From: Kribbella voronezhensis
GTDB taxonomy: Bacteria > Actinomycetota > Actinomycetes > Propionibacteriales > Kribbellaceae
Length of the DNA stretch: 64,000 nucleotides
Assembly: GCF_004365175.1 (NCBI RefSeq)
Contig: NZ_SOCE01000002.1
Span: 372,001-436,000, forward strand
Direction of reading: 5' to 3'
Shown here: positions 35,247-44,530 of the stretch, piece after piece
Position numbering within the stretch: position 1 is the stretch's first letter
Layout: each line of letters starts with the position of its first letter
Notes under the pieces: generated by a model
The model's database searches: none
Seen by the model: only the letters and a program-made list of their open reading frames with translations
Told to the model about the DNA's origin: nothing
Translations under genes and position numbers: made by a program

Positions 35247-37916
35247 ATGGAAACAAGTGAGATTCGCCGGCGGTTCCTGAACTTCTTCGAAGAGCGCGGC
35301 CACACGGTCGTGCCGAGCGCACCGTTGCCGTCGCCGGACCCTAACCTGCTGTTCAACGTCGCCGGGATGGCGCAGTTCGTGCCGTACTTCGTCGGCCAGC
35401 AGACCCCGCCGTACCCGCGGGCCACCAGCGTGCAGAAGTGTGTCCGGACCCTCGACATCGAGGAAGTCGGCAAGACCACCCGGCACGGCACGTTCTTCCA
35501 GATGAACGGCAACTTCTCCTTCGGCGACTACTTCAAGGAACAGGCCGTCCAGTACGCCTGGGAGCTGGTCACCAAGCCGCAGAGCGAAGGCGGCTACGGG
35601 TTCGACGAGTCGGTCCTCTACGCCTCGGTGTACTACGAGGACGACGAGGCGATCGACATCTGGAAGCGGGTCGCCGGGCTGCCCGACGACCGGATCGTCC
35701 GGCTCGGGATGAAGGACAACTTCTGGTCGATGGGCATCCCGGGTCCGTGCGGCCCGTGCTCGGAGATCCTGATCGACCGGGGCCCGGAGTTCGGCGCCGA
35801 CCGCGACTGGGAGGCGGGCGACCGCTACCTGGAGTTCTGGAACCTCGTGTTCATGCAGAACATCCGCGGTGAGGGCGGCGGCAAGGAGGGCTACCCGATC
35901 CTCGGTGAGCTGCCGAAGAAGAACATCGACACCGGCCTCGGCCTGGAGCGGGTCGCGTACCTGCTGCAGGGCGTCGACAACATGTACGAGATCGACGAGA
36001 TCTACCCGGTGATCGAGCGGGCCTCGGAGCTGACCGGCCGCAAGTACGGCGTCGACCAGGTCGACGACGTGCGCTTCCGCGTCATCGCCGACCACGTCCG
36101 CAGCGCGCTGATGCTGATCGGCGACGGCGTGAACCCGGGCAACGAGCAGGGCGGTTACGTACTGCGGCGCCTGCTGCGCCGCGCGATCCGCTCGGTCCGG
36201 CTGCTCGGCTACGAGGACCCGAGCCTGGTCGAGCTGCTCCCGGTCAGCCTGGAGCAGATGAAGAAGTCGTACCCCGAACTGGTGGCCGACTTCGGCCGGA
36301 TCAGCCAGGTCGCCTACGGCGAGGAGGAGGCCTTCCGGCGTACGCTCACCGCGGGCACGAGCATCTTCGACCTGCACGTGCAGAACCTGAAGTCCGCGGG
36401 CAGAGCGCAGCTGGCCGGCGACCAGGCGTTCCAGCTGCACGACACCTACGGGTTCCCGATCGACCTGACCATCGAGATGGCCGCCGAGCAGGGCTTGCAG
36501 GTGGACACCGAGGGCTTCCGGTCGCTGATGAAGGAACAGCGGGACCGGGCCAAGGCGGACGCGCGGGCCAAGAAGGCCGGCCACGCGGACACCTCCGGCT
36601 ACCGCGAGCTGCGGGAGAAGGGCGTCACCGAGTTCACCGGGTATCAGGAGCTGGCGACCGACTCCCAGGTCCGCGGGCTGCTCAAGGACGGCGTGGTCTC
36701 GACCGCTGCCGAGCAGGGCGAGACCGTCGAGGTCGTGCTGGAGAGGACCCCGTTCTACGCGGAGTCCGGCGGCCAGATCGCCGACGAGGGCCTGATCGTG
36801 GCCGACGGGGTGAAGCTGAAGGTGCTCGACGTCCAGCGGCCGGTCAAGGGCCTGATCGTGCACAAGGTCGAGGTCGTCGAGGGACTGCTGACGCCTGGGC
36901 TCGACGTGCACGCGCAGGTCGACCACGAGTGGCGGGTCTCGGCCTGCCAGGCGCACTCTGGCACGCACGTCATCCACGCCGCGCTGCGCCAGGTGCTCGG
37001 CCCGAACGCACTGCAGAGCGGTTCGTACAACAAGCCGGGTTACCTGCGGCTCGACTTCGCCTGGTCGTCGGCACTGGACCAGGCGACGCGTAGCGAGATC
37101 GAGGAGGTCGCGAACCTCGCCGTACGGCAGGACCTTCCGGTGTCCGCGCAGTACATGACACTGCCGGAGGCTCGCGAGTGGGGCGCGCTGGCGCTGTTCG
37201 GCGAGACGTACGACGAGCAGGTCCGCGTGGTCGAGATCGGCGGCCCCTGGTCGCGCGAGCTCTGCGGTGGCACGCACGTGAAGCACTCCTCGCAGGTCGG
37301 CGCGCTGACCGTCACGAGCGAGTCGTCGGTCGGTGCGGGTGTCCGCCGGCTCGAGGCCTTCGTGGGCATGGAGGCGCTGCACTACCTGGGTAAGGAGCGC
37401 GCCCTGGTCCGGCTGCTCTCAGAGAACCTCAAGACTCGGCCGGAGGAGCTGCCCGCCAAGGTGGCTGACCTGGCCGATCGGCTGCGGATCGCGGAGAAGG
37501 AGCTGGAGAAGGTCCGGGCCGGTCAGGTGCTGGCTGCCGGGGCCGAGCTGGCGTCGAAGCCGAAGGACGTCTTCGGGGTCGCGTACGTCGGCCACCGGGC
37601 GCCCGACGGCGTGAACGGCGGGGATCTGCGCAAGCTGGCCCTGGACGTTCGCGGCCGGATGCCGGCCGACAAGCCGGCCGTGGTCGCGCTGCTGAGCGTG
37701 AACGACGGCAAGCCGGCCGTCGTGGTCGCACTGAACGACACCGCTCGTGAGTGGCGGCTCAAGGCCGGCGACCTGGTCCGGGTCGCGGCCGAGCAGCTCG
37801 GCGGTCGGGGTGGCGGCAAGGACGACGTCGCGCAGGGCGGTGGCACGGACGCGAGCGGTGTCGACAAGGCACTGGCCGCGGTCGAACATTCCATCGGTCA
37901 GCTCGTCACCGGCTGA
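35247..37916 (+). CDS. alaS: Alanyl-tRNA synthetase
   Basis: An 889-residue AlaRS with all domains: class II catalytic core (RTLDIEEVGKTTRHGTFFQM, then GPCGPCSEI), helical tRNA-recognition domain, editing domain with zinc ligands His570 and His574 (HSGTH) and Cys673 and His677 (CGGTH), and the C-Ala domain ending near residue 885. Both editing motifs are intact, so mischarged Ser/Gly-tRNA-Ala should be cleared. ATG 35247 follows the small membrane gene after 5 bp. Length is normal. Confidence 0.97.
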   Translation: METSEIRRRFLNFFEERGHTVVPSAPLPSPDPNLLFNVAGMAQFVPYFVGQQTPPYPRATSVQKCVRTLDIEEVGKTTRHGTFFQMNGNFSFGDYFKEQAVQYAWELVTKPQSEGGYGFDESVLYASVYYEDDEAIDIWKRVAGLPDDRIVRLGMKDNFWSMGIPGPCGPCSEILIDRGPEFGADRDWEAGDRYLEFWNLVFMQNIRGEGGGKEGYPILGELPKKNIDTGLGLERVAYLLQGVDNMYEIDEIYPVIERASELTGRKYGVDQVDDVRFRVIADHVRSALMLIGDGVNPGNEQGGYVLRRLLRRAIRSVRLLGYEDPSLVELLPVSLEQMKKSYPELVADFGRISQVAYGEEEAFRRTLTAGTSIFDLHVQNLKSAGRAQLAGDQAFQLHDTYGFPIDLTIEMAAEQGLQVDTEGFRSLMKEQRDRAKADARAKKAGHADTSGYRELREKGVTEFTGYQELATDSQVRGLLKDGVVSTAAEQGETVEVVLERTPFYAESGGQIADEGLIVADGVKLKVLDVQRPVKGLIVHKVEVVEGLLTPGLDVHAQVDHEWRVSACQAHSGTHVIHAALRQVLGPNALQSGSYNKPGYLRLDFAWSSALDQATRSEIEEVANLAVRQDLPVSAQYMTLPEAREWGALALFGETYDEQVRVVEIGGPWSRELCGGTHVKHSSQVGALTVTSESSVGAGVRRLEAFVGMEALHYLGKERALVRLLSENLKTRPEELPAKVADLADRLRIAEKELEKVRAGQVLAAGAELASKPKDVFGVAYVGHRAPDGVNGGDLRKLALDVRGRMPADKPAVVALLSVNDGKPAVVVALNDTAREWRLKAGDLVRVAAEQLGGRGGGKDDVAQGGGTDASGVDKALAAVEHSIGQLVTG

Positions 37917-37920
37917 CACC

Positions 37921-37984
37921 ATGACGCGCTTCGACTGCCCCCGGGCGAGCACGAACAGACGCCCGTGGGGCAGCGCTGCGTCAT
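37921..37984 (+). terminator. Bulged hairpin after alaS
   Basis: Two nested stems (ATGACGC with GCGTCAT; TGCCCCCGGGCG with CGCCCGTGGGGCA, one bulge) form a long hairpin directly after the alaS stop. It may attenuate or terminate transcription before the ruvX promoter. Confidence 0.45.
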
Positions 37985-38009
37985 CAGCGTTGCCACCCTG
38001 CCCCCGGGG

Positions 38010-38015
38010 TAGGGC
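38010..38015 (+). promoter_or_regulatory. -10-like element of ruvX (leaderless)
   Basis: TAGGGC starts exactly 12 nt before ATG 38022; no RBS is present. The last base departs from TANNNT. Confidence 0.35.
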
Positions 38016-38021
38016 ACACTG

Positions 38022-38486
38022 ATGCGCCGGGGGGTACGGGTGGCACTGGACATCGGTGATGCGCGCATCGGGGTGGCGAGTTCTGATCCGCACGGGATCC
38101 TCGCGACGCCGGTGGAGACCGTACGGCGTGGTCCGGGCGACCTGGACCGGATCGCGGCCCTGGTCGGCGAACTCGAGGCGTTCGAGATCGTGATCGGCCT
38201 GCCGCGGTCGTTGTCCGGCGGTGAGGGCCGGGCCGCGGTGAAGATCCGCGAGACCGCCGAACTGGTCCGGCAGTTTGTGCTGACCCACGCCGTAGGGGAT
38301 GCTCCCGAGGTGCGACTGGTGGACGAGCGGTTCAGTACGGTCACCGCCGAGCAGCAGTTGCGGGAACGTGGCAAGAAGGGCTCCAAGCGGCGGGCCGTGG
38401 TCGACCAGGCCGCGGCGGTCGTGATTCTGCAGCACGCGCTCGACTTCGAGCGGGAGACCGGGAACCCGCCTGGGAGGCCCCTGTGA
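38022..38486 (+). CDS. ruvX: Putative pre-16S rRNA nuclease RuvX (YqgF)
   Basis: A 154-residue RNase H-like protein of the YqgF family, implicated in 16S rRNA 5' end processing and originally proposed as a Holliday junction resolvase. The first catalytic Asp is in ALDIGDARIGVA, the Glu in VDERFST and the last Asp in VVDQAAAVVILQ. It is followed by mltG with a 4-bp overlap (GTGA). The alaS-ruvX-mltG-aroE order is widely conserved. Confidence 0.93.
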   Translation: MRRGVRVALDIGDARIGVASSDPHGILATPVETVRRGPGDLDRIAALVGELEAFEIVIGLPRSLSGGEGRAAVKIRETAELVRQFVLTHAVGDAPEVRLVDERFSTVTAEQQLRERGKKGSKRRAVVDQAAAVVILQHALDFERETGNPPGRPL

Positions 38487-39679
38487 ACGGACCATCGGTG
38501 GACGAAGACCTCAACGAGGGCGACAACCTGCCGGACAGTCTCGGTCTGCGCCCGGAGACCAGGGTCGAGCGGCGGGCGAACCGGCGCAAGGCCCGGACCC
38601 GGCGCGGCTTCGGCTGCTTCGCCGGGCTGGTCTCGTTGCTGGTGGTCGGCGGGCTGATCGCCGGGCTGGCCTTCGGCTTCGGCAAGGGCCGCGACGCGCT
38701 GGAGAAGGTGTTCTCGGCCCCGGACTACTCCGGCACCGGGACGACCCCGGTGACGGTCGAGATCACCCAGGGGCAGAGTTCGCAGTCGATCGCGGACACC
38801 CTGGAGAAGAAGGGTGTGGTGAAGAGCGCCCGCGCCTTCGAGCGGGCGGCCCGCGACAACCCGAAGTCCCGTTCGATCCAGGCGGCGACGTACACGCTGA
38901 AGAAGGAGATGTCGGCCAAGGCGGCGCTGGACCTGCTGCTGGACCCGGCCAAGTCGGTGCTGGTGACCCGGATCGGATTCCCCAGCGGGCGGACCAAGGC
39001 CGAGATCACCGACATCCTGCAGAAGGCGAAGGCCGCCAAGCTGCCCCCGGGTGCGGCCGCGGCCGCGATGGCCAAGCCGTGGGCGCTCGGCCTGCCGTCG
39101 TACGCGAACAACAACCCCGAAGGCTTCCTCTACCCGGGCACGTACGACGTACCGAAGGGCGCCACGGCGTACACGATCCTCAAGCTGATGACGACGCAGT
39201 TCGCCCGGACCTCGGCGGAGATCAGGCTGCCGCAGACCGCCCAGCGCAAGAAGGTCGACCCGTACCAGGTGGTGATCATCGCCAGCATCATCGCGGCGGA
39301 GACGAACCGCAAGGAGGACTACGGCAAGGTCGCCCGGGTCATCTACAACCGGCTGGCGGGCAATCAGCGGCTCCAGATGGACTCCACGATCCACTACGTC
39401 ACCGGGCGCAACGGCAAGGTCTTCACCTCCGACGCCGACCGGCAGATCGATTCGCCGTACAACACCTACAACCGCAGCGGGCTGCCGCCGACGCCGATCA
39501 ACTCGCCCGGCCGGGACACCCTGCTGGCCGCGCTGAACCCGACGCCGGGCGGCTGGAAGTACTTCACGCTGGTCAACCTCGACACCGGTGAGACCGCGTT
39601 CGCGTCCACGCTGTCGGAGCACCAGCGGAACGTGCAGAAGCTGCAAGCGTGGTGCGCGGCTCACGCCGGTAGGTGCTGA
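38483..39679 (+). CDS. mltG: Endolytic murein transglycosylase MltG
   Basis: A 398-residue membrane enzyme that cuts nascent glycan strands and so sets their length. A charged cytoplasmic N-terminus (1-43) precedes one TM helix (44-66), a LysM-like region (TVEITQGQSSQSIADTL) and the YceG catalytic domain. The catalytic glutamate is Glu273 in ASIIAAETNRKED, followed by VARVIYNRL. The C-terminal YFTLVNLDTGETAFASTLSEH is typical. Start GTG 38483 overlaps the ruvX stop, and its own stop overlaps aroE. Confidence 0.94.
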   Translation: MNGPSVDEDLNEGDNLPDSLGLRPETRVERRANRRKARTRRGFGCFAGLVSLLVVGGLIAGLAFGFGKGRDALEKVFSAPDYSGTGTTPVTVEITQGQSSQSIADTLEKKGVVKSARAFERAARDNPKSRSIQAATYTLKKEMSAKAALDLLLDPAKSVLVTRIGFPSGRTKAEITDILQKAKAAKLPPGAAAAAMAKPWALGLPSYANNNPEGFLYPGTYDVPKGATAYTILKLMTTQFARTSAEIRLPQTAQRKKVDPYQVVIIASIIAAETNRKEDYGKVARVIYNRLAGNQRLQMDSTIHYVTGRNGKVFTSDADRQIDSPYNTYNRSGLPPTPINSPGRDTLLAALNPTPGGWKYFTLVNLDTGETAFASTLSEHQRNVQKLQAWCAAHAGRC

Positions 39680-40506
39680 TGACTCGCTGTGCCGTTCTCG
39701 GTTCGCCGATCGCACACTCGTTGTCGCCGGCGATGCACCGGGCCGCGTACGCCGAACTCGGGCTGGTCGACTGGCGCTACGAGGCCCACGAGGTCGGTGA
39801 GCAGGAGCTCCGCGGATTCCTCGGCACGCTCGGAGACGACGTGCGCGGACTGTCCCTCACGATGCCGTTGAAGCGGGTCGCGCTGGAGTTGGTGGACACC
39901 GTCGACCCGGTGGCCGAGCTGATCGGCGCCGCGAACACGATGCTGTTCGAGCCCGACGGCTCCCGGTCGGCTCACAACACCGACGTACCCGGGCTGGTCG
40001 CTGCCTTCGCCGAGCGGGGGATCACGGGCGCCGACACGGCCGTAGTACTGGGTGGTGGGGCGACCGCTGCGTCCACGCTGGCCGCGTTGCGGGGTCTCAA
40101 GGTGTCGGAGGTGACGCTCGTCGTCCGGGATCCGTCGAAGGCCGCCCGGCTGCTGGATCTCGCGGCGGAACTCGGACTGAAGACGTCGGTCGCGGACTTC
40201 GGCCAGGTCGAGCAGATCGGCGGCTTCGACCTGTGTGTGTCCACGTTGCCCGGTGGCGTGGTGGATCCCTGGGCCGAACACTTCGCGGCCGTCGCGCCGG
40301 TGGTGTTCGACGTCGCCTACCATCCGTGGCCGACGCAACTGGCGATCGCGGCGCACCGGATCGGTACAGAGCTGTTGAACGGCCTTGATCTGCTTGTGCA
40401 TCAGGCGACCCTGCAGGTGGAGATGATGACCGGTAGGTCGCCCGCGCCTCTGGCGGCCATGAGGGCCGCCGCGCGTGAGGAGCTCGACGATCGTGAGCCA
40501 AGTTGA
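39679..40506 (+). CDS. aroE: Shikimate dehydrogenase
   Basis: A 275-residue enzyme reducing 3-dehydroshikimate to shikimate. The N-terminal substrate domain has GSPIAHSLSPAMHRAAY with the catalytic Lys in MPLKR. The nucleotide-binding loop is VLGGGATAAST, and the C-terminal end is YHPWPTQLAIAA. The glycine-rich loop is followed by VVRDPSKAA; absence of the usual NRT(x)R after the beta-strand leaves the NADPH preference uncertain. ATG 39679 overlaps the mltG TGA. It is followed at 14 bp overlap by the FAD oxidoreductase. Confidence 0.92.
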   Translation: MTRCAVLGSPIAHSLSPAMHRAAYAELGLVDWRYEAHEVGEQELRGFLGTLGDDVRGLSLTMPLKRVALELVDTVDPVAELIGAANTMLFEPDGSRSAHNTDVPGLVAAFAERGITGADTAVVLGGGATAASTLAALRGLKVSEVTLVVRDPSKAARLLDLAAELGLKTSVADFGQVEQIGGFDLCVSTLPGGVVDPWAEHFAAVAPVVFDVAYHPWPTQLAIAAHRIGTELLNGLDLLVHQATLQVEMMTGRSPAPLAAMRAAAREELDDREPS

Positions 40507-41962
40507 CCGCCGCACACTTCTGAAGACCGGCGGTGCGCTCGCCGCCGTTGCCCTGACCAGCTGTTCGGGGAACAAGCCGGCCAGTGCCGGACCGGACAGC
40601 CTGACCGCCGCCGCCGGACCCGACTGGAACGGCTTCCGCAAGGGCCTGACCGGCAAGCTCTACCGCCCCGGTGACGCCGGCTACGCAGGCGCACATCAGG
40701 TCTTCAATCCGAGGTTCGACTCGATCCAGCCGGCCGGCGTGGTCCGGATCTCCACGGTGGACGATGTGCGCGAGTCGATCCTGTTCGCCCGGAAGAACAA
40801 GCTGGTCTGCGTCCCGAAGGGCGGCGGCCATTCGTACGTCGGCGGTTCCACGGCCGGGAACGGCCTGGTCGTGGACGTCGGCTCGGCCCGCGGGATCAGT
40901 TACGCCAACAACGTGGTGACGATCGGCGCCGGCGCGAAGCTGTACGACGTGCACGCGTACCTCGACAAGTTCGGCCGCTCGATCCCGACCGGGACCTGCC
41001 CGACCGTCGGGATCGCCGGGCTGACGCTCGGTGGCGGGATGGGGATCCACACCCGGACGTACGGGCTGACGCTGGACCGCGTGATGTCGATGCAGGTGGT
41101 GACCGCGGACGGCGTGTTCCGGACGGTCAGCCCGACGCAGGAGCCCGAGTTGTTCTGGGCGCTGCGCGGCGGTGGCGGCGGCAATCTCGGGATCGTCACG
41201 TCGTTCCGGCTGGCCACGATCGGCGCGGGCAAGCTCGGGTTCTTCCGGCTCACCTGGCCGGAGGCGAAGGCGGCCGCCGTCGTACGCGGCTGGCAGCGGT
41301 TCGCGCACGAGGCGCCGGCCACGGCCTGGGGCAACCTGCATATCGATGCCCAGAGCAACGGAACGTTGTCGATCCACATTCTCGGGGTGTCCACGACCGG
41401 TTCGGCCGGGGCCGTTGCGGCGCAGGTGGAGTCGTTCGTCGGATCGAAGGCCACGACCCGGTCCATCACGGTGAAGACGCACATGGAGGCCGTTCGCTAC
41501 CTCGGGGGCGGCACGACCAGCCCGCGAACCGGGTTCCTGGCCGGATCCGACGTACTGCGTGGGCCGATGGACGCCGGCACGATCAACGGGCTGCTCGGCG
41601 CTGTGAAAGCTGCTGCGCGGGCGAAGGTGCCGGCCGCGGCGATCCTCGATCCCCTCGGGGGACAGGCGGCGAAGGAGCCCGGACCCGGTACGGCGTGGCC
41701 GTGGCGATCCGCGCTCGGCGTGATCCAGTGGTACTGCGGGACCGCGGCGCATCCGACGTCGGCCCAGGTCGGGGCAGCGCAGAAGTTCGTCACGTCCGGA
41801 CATCACGCGGTCGCCAAGGCCTCGGCGGGCGGCTACGTGAACTATGTCGAGGCCGGCCGCTCGGGCAACTCGTACTACGGCGCCAAGCTCGGCCGCCTCC
41901 GGGCCGCGAAGAAGAAGTACGACCCGACCAACTTCTTCCGCACGCCGTACACCCTTGGCTAG
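40493..41962 (+). CDS. Tat-exported FAD-linked oxidoreductase (BBE-like), probably bicovalent flavin
   Basis: A 489-residue VAO/berberine-bridge-type oxidase. The N-terminus DRRTLLKTGGALAAVALTSC has twin arginines and a lipobox (LTSC), predicting a Tat lipoprotein. The FAD domain contains GGGHSYVGGS with His113 and GTCPTVGIAGLTLGGG with Cys169, the two residues that bind flavin covalently in bicovalent family members. The C-terminal BBE segment is NYVEAGRSGNSYYG. Substrate likely a sugar or phenolic, unknown. GTG 40493 has AGGAG ten bases upstream; GTG 40475 is an alternative. It overlaps aroE. Confidence 0.9.
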   Translation: MSQVDRRTLLKTGGALAAVALTSCSGNKPASAGPDSLTAAAGPDWNGFRKGLTGKLYRPGDAGYAGAHQVFNPRFDSIQPAGVVRISTVDDVRESILFARKNKLVCVPKGGGHSYVGGSTAGNGLVVDVGSARGISYANNVVTIGAGAKLYDVHAYLDKFGRSIPTGTCPTVGIAGLTLGGGMGIHTRTYGLTLDRVMSMQVVTADGVFRTVSPTQEPELFWALRGGGGGNLGIVTSFRLATIGAGKLGFFRLTWPEAKAAAVVRGWQRFAHEAPATAWGNLHIDAQSNGTLSIHILGVSTTGSAGAVAAQVESFVGSKATTRSITVKTHMEAVRYLGGGTTSPRTGFLAGSDVLRGPMDAGTINGLLGAVKAAARAKVPAAAILDPLGGQAAKEPGPGTAWPWRSALGVIQWYCGTAAHPTSAQVGAAQKFVTSGHHAVAKASAGGYVNYVEAGRSGNSYYGAKLGRLRAAKKKYDPTNFFRTPYTLG

Positions 41963-41963
41963 T

Positions 41964-41969
41964 TAGGGT
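41964..41969 (+). promoter_or_regulatory. -10 element of the DUF2330 gene (leaderless)
   Basis: TAGGGT starts exactly 12 nt before ATG 41976. No RBS lies between. Confidence 0.5.
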
Positions 41970-41975
41970 GCGGCC

Positions 41976-43013
41976 ATGAAGCTGTGGCGGATGGTTGCGG
42001 GAGTGCTCGGATTTGCCGCAGTGGCAGTAGGCGTCACCCCCGCTTGGGCGTGCGCGTGCGGCGGCTATCTGCCGGACGCCGAGTCGCGCGCCCGGGCGTA
42101 CGGGGAGAACGCGCTGGTCCGGTACGACGGCCAACGCGAGCAGATCGTGTTGTCGATGGCGGTCCACGGCGTGTCGAAGAAGGCGGCCTGGATCATGCCG
42201 GTGCCGGCCGCGGCCGAGGTGAGCCTCGATGACAAGAACACCTTCTACGGGCTGGAAGCGATCACCGCACCGAAGGTGGTGACCCGTACGACGTACTGGC
42301 CCTTCCGGAATCTCAAGATCACCGACCGGGACGGCTCGGTCGGCGGCGCGCCCCGTGGGCCGGCCGCGGTCGACGTACGGCAGCAGATGACGCTCGGCCC
42401 GTTCCAGGTCGCCCGGCTCGGTGGGAGCAGCGCGAGCGCGGTGACGAACTGGCTCCGGGTCAACGGGTACGTCGTACCGGCGACGCTGGCCACCAACCTC
42501 ACGCCGTACATCACCGAGAAGTGGGAGATCGTCGCGGTCAAGCTCGCGCCGAAGGAGACGAGTGGGAGTCTGTCCGGCGCGACCCCGCCGCTGCGGCTGA
42601 GCTTCGCGTCGGCGCGGATCGTCTACCCGATGCGCCTGAGCAAAGGCGCCACCACCCAGCAGACGGTCAGCGTCTACGTCGCCTCGGACCATCGCGTGGA
42701 CGCCTCGCAACTGCCCGATCCGTCCGTGCAGCCGAAACTCCTGTACGCCGGCCGGGTGACCGACCGACCGGAGCTGACCGGATCGCACAACTACCTGACC
42801 GCCTACACCGTCTCGTACGCCGATCCGTCGCGCATCACCAACGACTTCACCTTCACCCCGGCGGCGAACGACGACGAGTTCCAGCGGATCACCTACGTCA
42901 CCGAGAACGACGGCTGGCCGAGCACGCTCGCGATCGTCCTGCTCGGCCCGCTCCTGATCGGCGTCGGCGCGGCCCTGCTCGCCCGCCGCTCGGTGCGGAA
43001 GTCCCGCGCCTGA
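41976..43013 (+). CDS. DUF2330-domain exported membrane-anchored protein
   Basis: A 345-residue protein with a signal peptide (residues 1-26, ending AWA before CACGGYLP), a long extracytoplasmic DUF2330 domain and a C-terminal TM helix (about 314-335) with a basic tail. The Cys-rich mature start CACGG and the MPVPAAAEV segment are typical of the family, whose function is unknown. It starts 13 bp after the FAD oxidoreductase stop but has its own -10. Confidence 0.83.
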   Translation: MKLWRMVAGVLGFAAVAVGVTPAWACACGGYLPDAESRARAYGENALVRYDGQREQIVLSMAVHGVSKKAAWIMPVPAAAEVSLDDKNTFYGLEAITAPKVVTRTTYWPFRNLKITDRDGSVGGAPRGPAAVDVRQQMTLGPFQVARLGGSSASAVTNWLRVNGYVVPATLATNLTPYITEKWEIVAVKLAPKETSGSLSGATPPLRLSFASARIVYPMRLSKGATTQQTVSVYVASDHRVDASQLPDPSVQPKLLYAGRVTDRPELTGSHNYLTAYTVSYADPSRITNDFTFTPAANDDEFQRITYVTENDGWPSTLAIVLLGPLLIGVGAALLARRSVRKSRA

Positions 43014-43044
43014 GCCAGCGGCGCGGGCGGTTTCGCGGTGTGCG

Positions 43045-43593
43045 TCAGCCGAGTTCGGCCGCCAACTGTTGGTAGCCGGCGAGGAGGGCCTGCCATCGCG
43101 CGCCGACGTCGACAGGGGCGCCGCCCACGAGATAGGCGGCGAGGTTCTCGGCGTGGATCTGCCACCCGGCCCCGAAGGAGGCGACGCGGTCGAGCGGTAG
43201 GCCGCGGACCTCGATGACCAGTAGCGCGCGGTCGCCCTCGGCGCTGAGAGTGGCCTCGACGGTCTGGTCGAACGGCGCCGGCCCCTGTCCTCGCTGCCAC
43301 GATTCGTCGGTCTCTCTGGTGCTGACCAGCAACCGATGGGGTGGCTCGCAAGCCTCGACCCGCCCCGTGCTGTCGAGGTCGGCAGGGTCGAGGTGAATGC
43401 GGAACGTTCCACCCGGCCGAAGGTCGCCCTCCACCCGGCCGTACCACCGGGCGAGGCGGTCGGGGTCGACGACGGCGGACCAGAGGTCGTCGATGGTGGC
43501 GTCGTAGCGCTGTTCGATGCGCACGACTCCCTTCCCGGCGACGGCCGCGAGACTGCCGGTGAGGTCCTCGTCGCCACGGATGTCGCTGCTCAT
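43045..43593 (-). CDS. SRPBCC/AHSA1-type START-like protein
   Basis: A 182-residue protein of the Bet v1-like SRPBCC fold (VVRIEQRYDATIDDLWSAVV, then LARWYGRVEGDLRPGGTF, then QTVEATLSAEGDRALLVIEV). Such proteins bind hydrophobic ligands and are often paired with ArsR regulators; none is adjacent here. ATG 43593 has AAGGAG upstream. A TTGACA sequence (minus strand, 43696-43691) about 100 bp upstream is a candidate -35. Confidence 0.85.
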   Translation of the reverse strand: MSSDIRGDEDLTGSLAAVAGKGVVRIEQRYDATIDDLWSAVVDPDRLARWYGRVEGDLRPGGTFRIHLDPADLDSTGRVEACEPPHRLLVSTRETDESWQRGQGPAPFDQTVEATLSAEGDRALLVIEVRGLPLDRVASFGAGWQIHAENLAAYLVGGAPVDVGARWQALLAGYQQLAAELG

Positions 43594-43689
43594 GCGGTGC
43601 TCCTTCGTGCGCGCTTCGCTCGCGCCGGCTCAGGCCTCCAGGCTCGAAGGACTGCTGTCTGGCGACAACGTAACCAGGCACATGTATAA

Positions 43690-43705
43690 GTGTCAACCTA
43701 TATAA
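43690..43705 (-). promoter_or_regulatory. Candidate -35 region of the SRPBCC gene
   Basis: The minus strand reads TTGACA at 43696-43691 within an AT-rich patch (TATAAG occurs twice nearby). No good -10 at standard spacing was found, so this is tentative. Confidence 0.25.
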
Positions 43706-43786
43706 GCCGAGTCGTATCGAGGCCGGTGCTCTGTCGACCGTCCACAGGCCGCGTGGTCGGGGCAGCGGGGCAGGGCTCTGATCGTC

Positions 43787-43792
43787 TAGGCT
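43787..43792 (+). promoter_or_regulatory. -10 element of the prepilin peptidase gene
   Basis: TAGGCT starts 14 nt before GTG 43801, leaving room for at most a 1-2 nt leader. Confidence 0.45.
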
Positions 43793-43800
43793 CCTGGATC

Positions 43801-44520
43801 GTGTCGGCAGAGAACGCGTTGCTCGCCGCGGGTGCCGGCGTGGTGCTCTGCGGACCTGCGGCGTTCCTGCTCGGCCCCTGGCTGATGCGGCGGATCCCTG
43901 AGCCGGTGCTGGACGAGGGCGAGACCAAGACGCCGTACGCCGAACTCGCCGGCCGCGGCTTGGCGAGCAGCGCGGCGTACTGGTGCGGTGGAGCGGCCGC
44001 CGTCGCCGGTGGACTGCTCGGGTGGAGTCTCGGGACCTCGCCCGCACTGGCGGCCTGGTTGCTGCTGGCCGTTGCCGGGGCAGTGCTCGGGTACATCGAC
44101 ACCCGGACGAGATTCCTGCCGTCGGCCATCATCTGGCCGACGTACTTCGTGGTCGGCGCGGCCCTGATCGTCGGGGCGGCCGTGTCGGGGGAGTGGGGGT
44201 CGCTGCGCCGGGCCGCGATCGCCGGGGTGATCGGGTTCGGGGTGTTCTACCTGCTGTGGTTCGTGTTCCCGCGCGGCGTCGGCTTCGGCGACGTCCGGCT
44301 GTCCGGGTTGCTCAGCATGGCGCTCGGCTGGCTCGGCTGGGGACAACTCGTCACCGGCCTGTACGGCGGGTTCTTCCTCGGCGCCGTGATCGGCATCGCG
44401 CTCACGCTGGCCAAGGTCTTCCGGCGCCGGCAGATGTTCCCGTTCGGCCCGTTCATGCTCATCGGCGCCCTGGTCGGGGTGTTGATGGGCGGACCGCTGG
44501 AGCACCTCTACCTGGGCTGA
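43801..44520 (+). CDS. Prepilin peptidase (A24 family, short form)
   Basis: A 239-residue integral membrane aspartic protease with about six to seven TM helices. Both catalytic aspartates are present: Asp100 in GYIDTRTRFLP and Asp164 in GFGDVRL. The cytoplasmic Cys-containing methyltransferase domain of PilD is missing, as in other short A24 enzymes. It processes type IV or Tad pilin-like precursors, none of which lies in the window. GTG 43801 fits a near-leaderless transcript. Its position between aroE and aroC is conserved in actinobacteria. Confidence 0.88.
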   Translation: MSAENALLAAGAGVVLCGPAAFLLGPWLMRRIPEPVLDEGETKTPYAELAGRGLASSAAYWCGGAAAVAGGLLGWSLGTSPALAAWLLLAVAGAVLGYIDTRTRFLPSAIIWPTYFVVGAALIVGAAVSGEWGSLRRAAIAGVIGFGVFYLLWFVFPRGVGFGDVRLSGLLSMALGWLGWGQLVTGLYGGFFLGAVIGIALTLAKVFRRRQMFPFGPFMLIGALVGVLMGGPLEHLYLG

Positions 44521-44530
44521 TATCTGGGGG

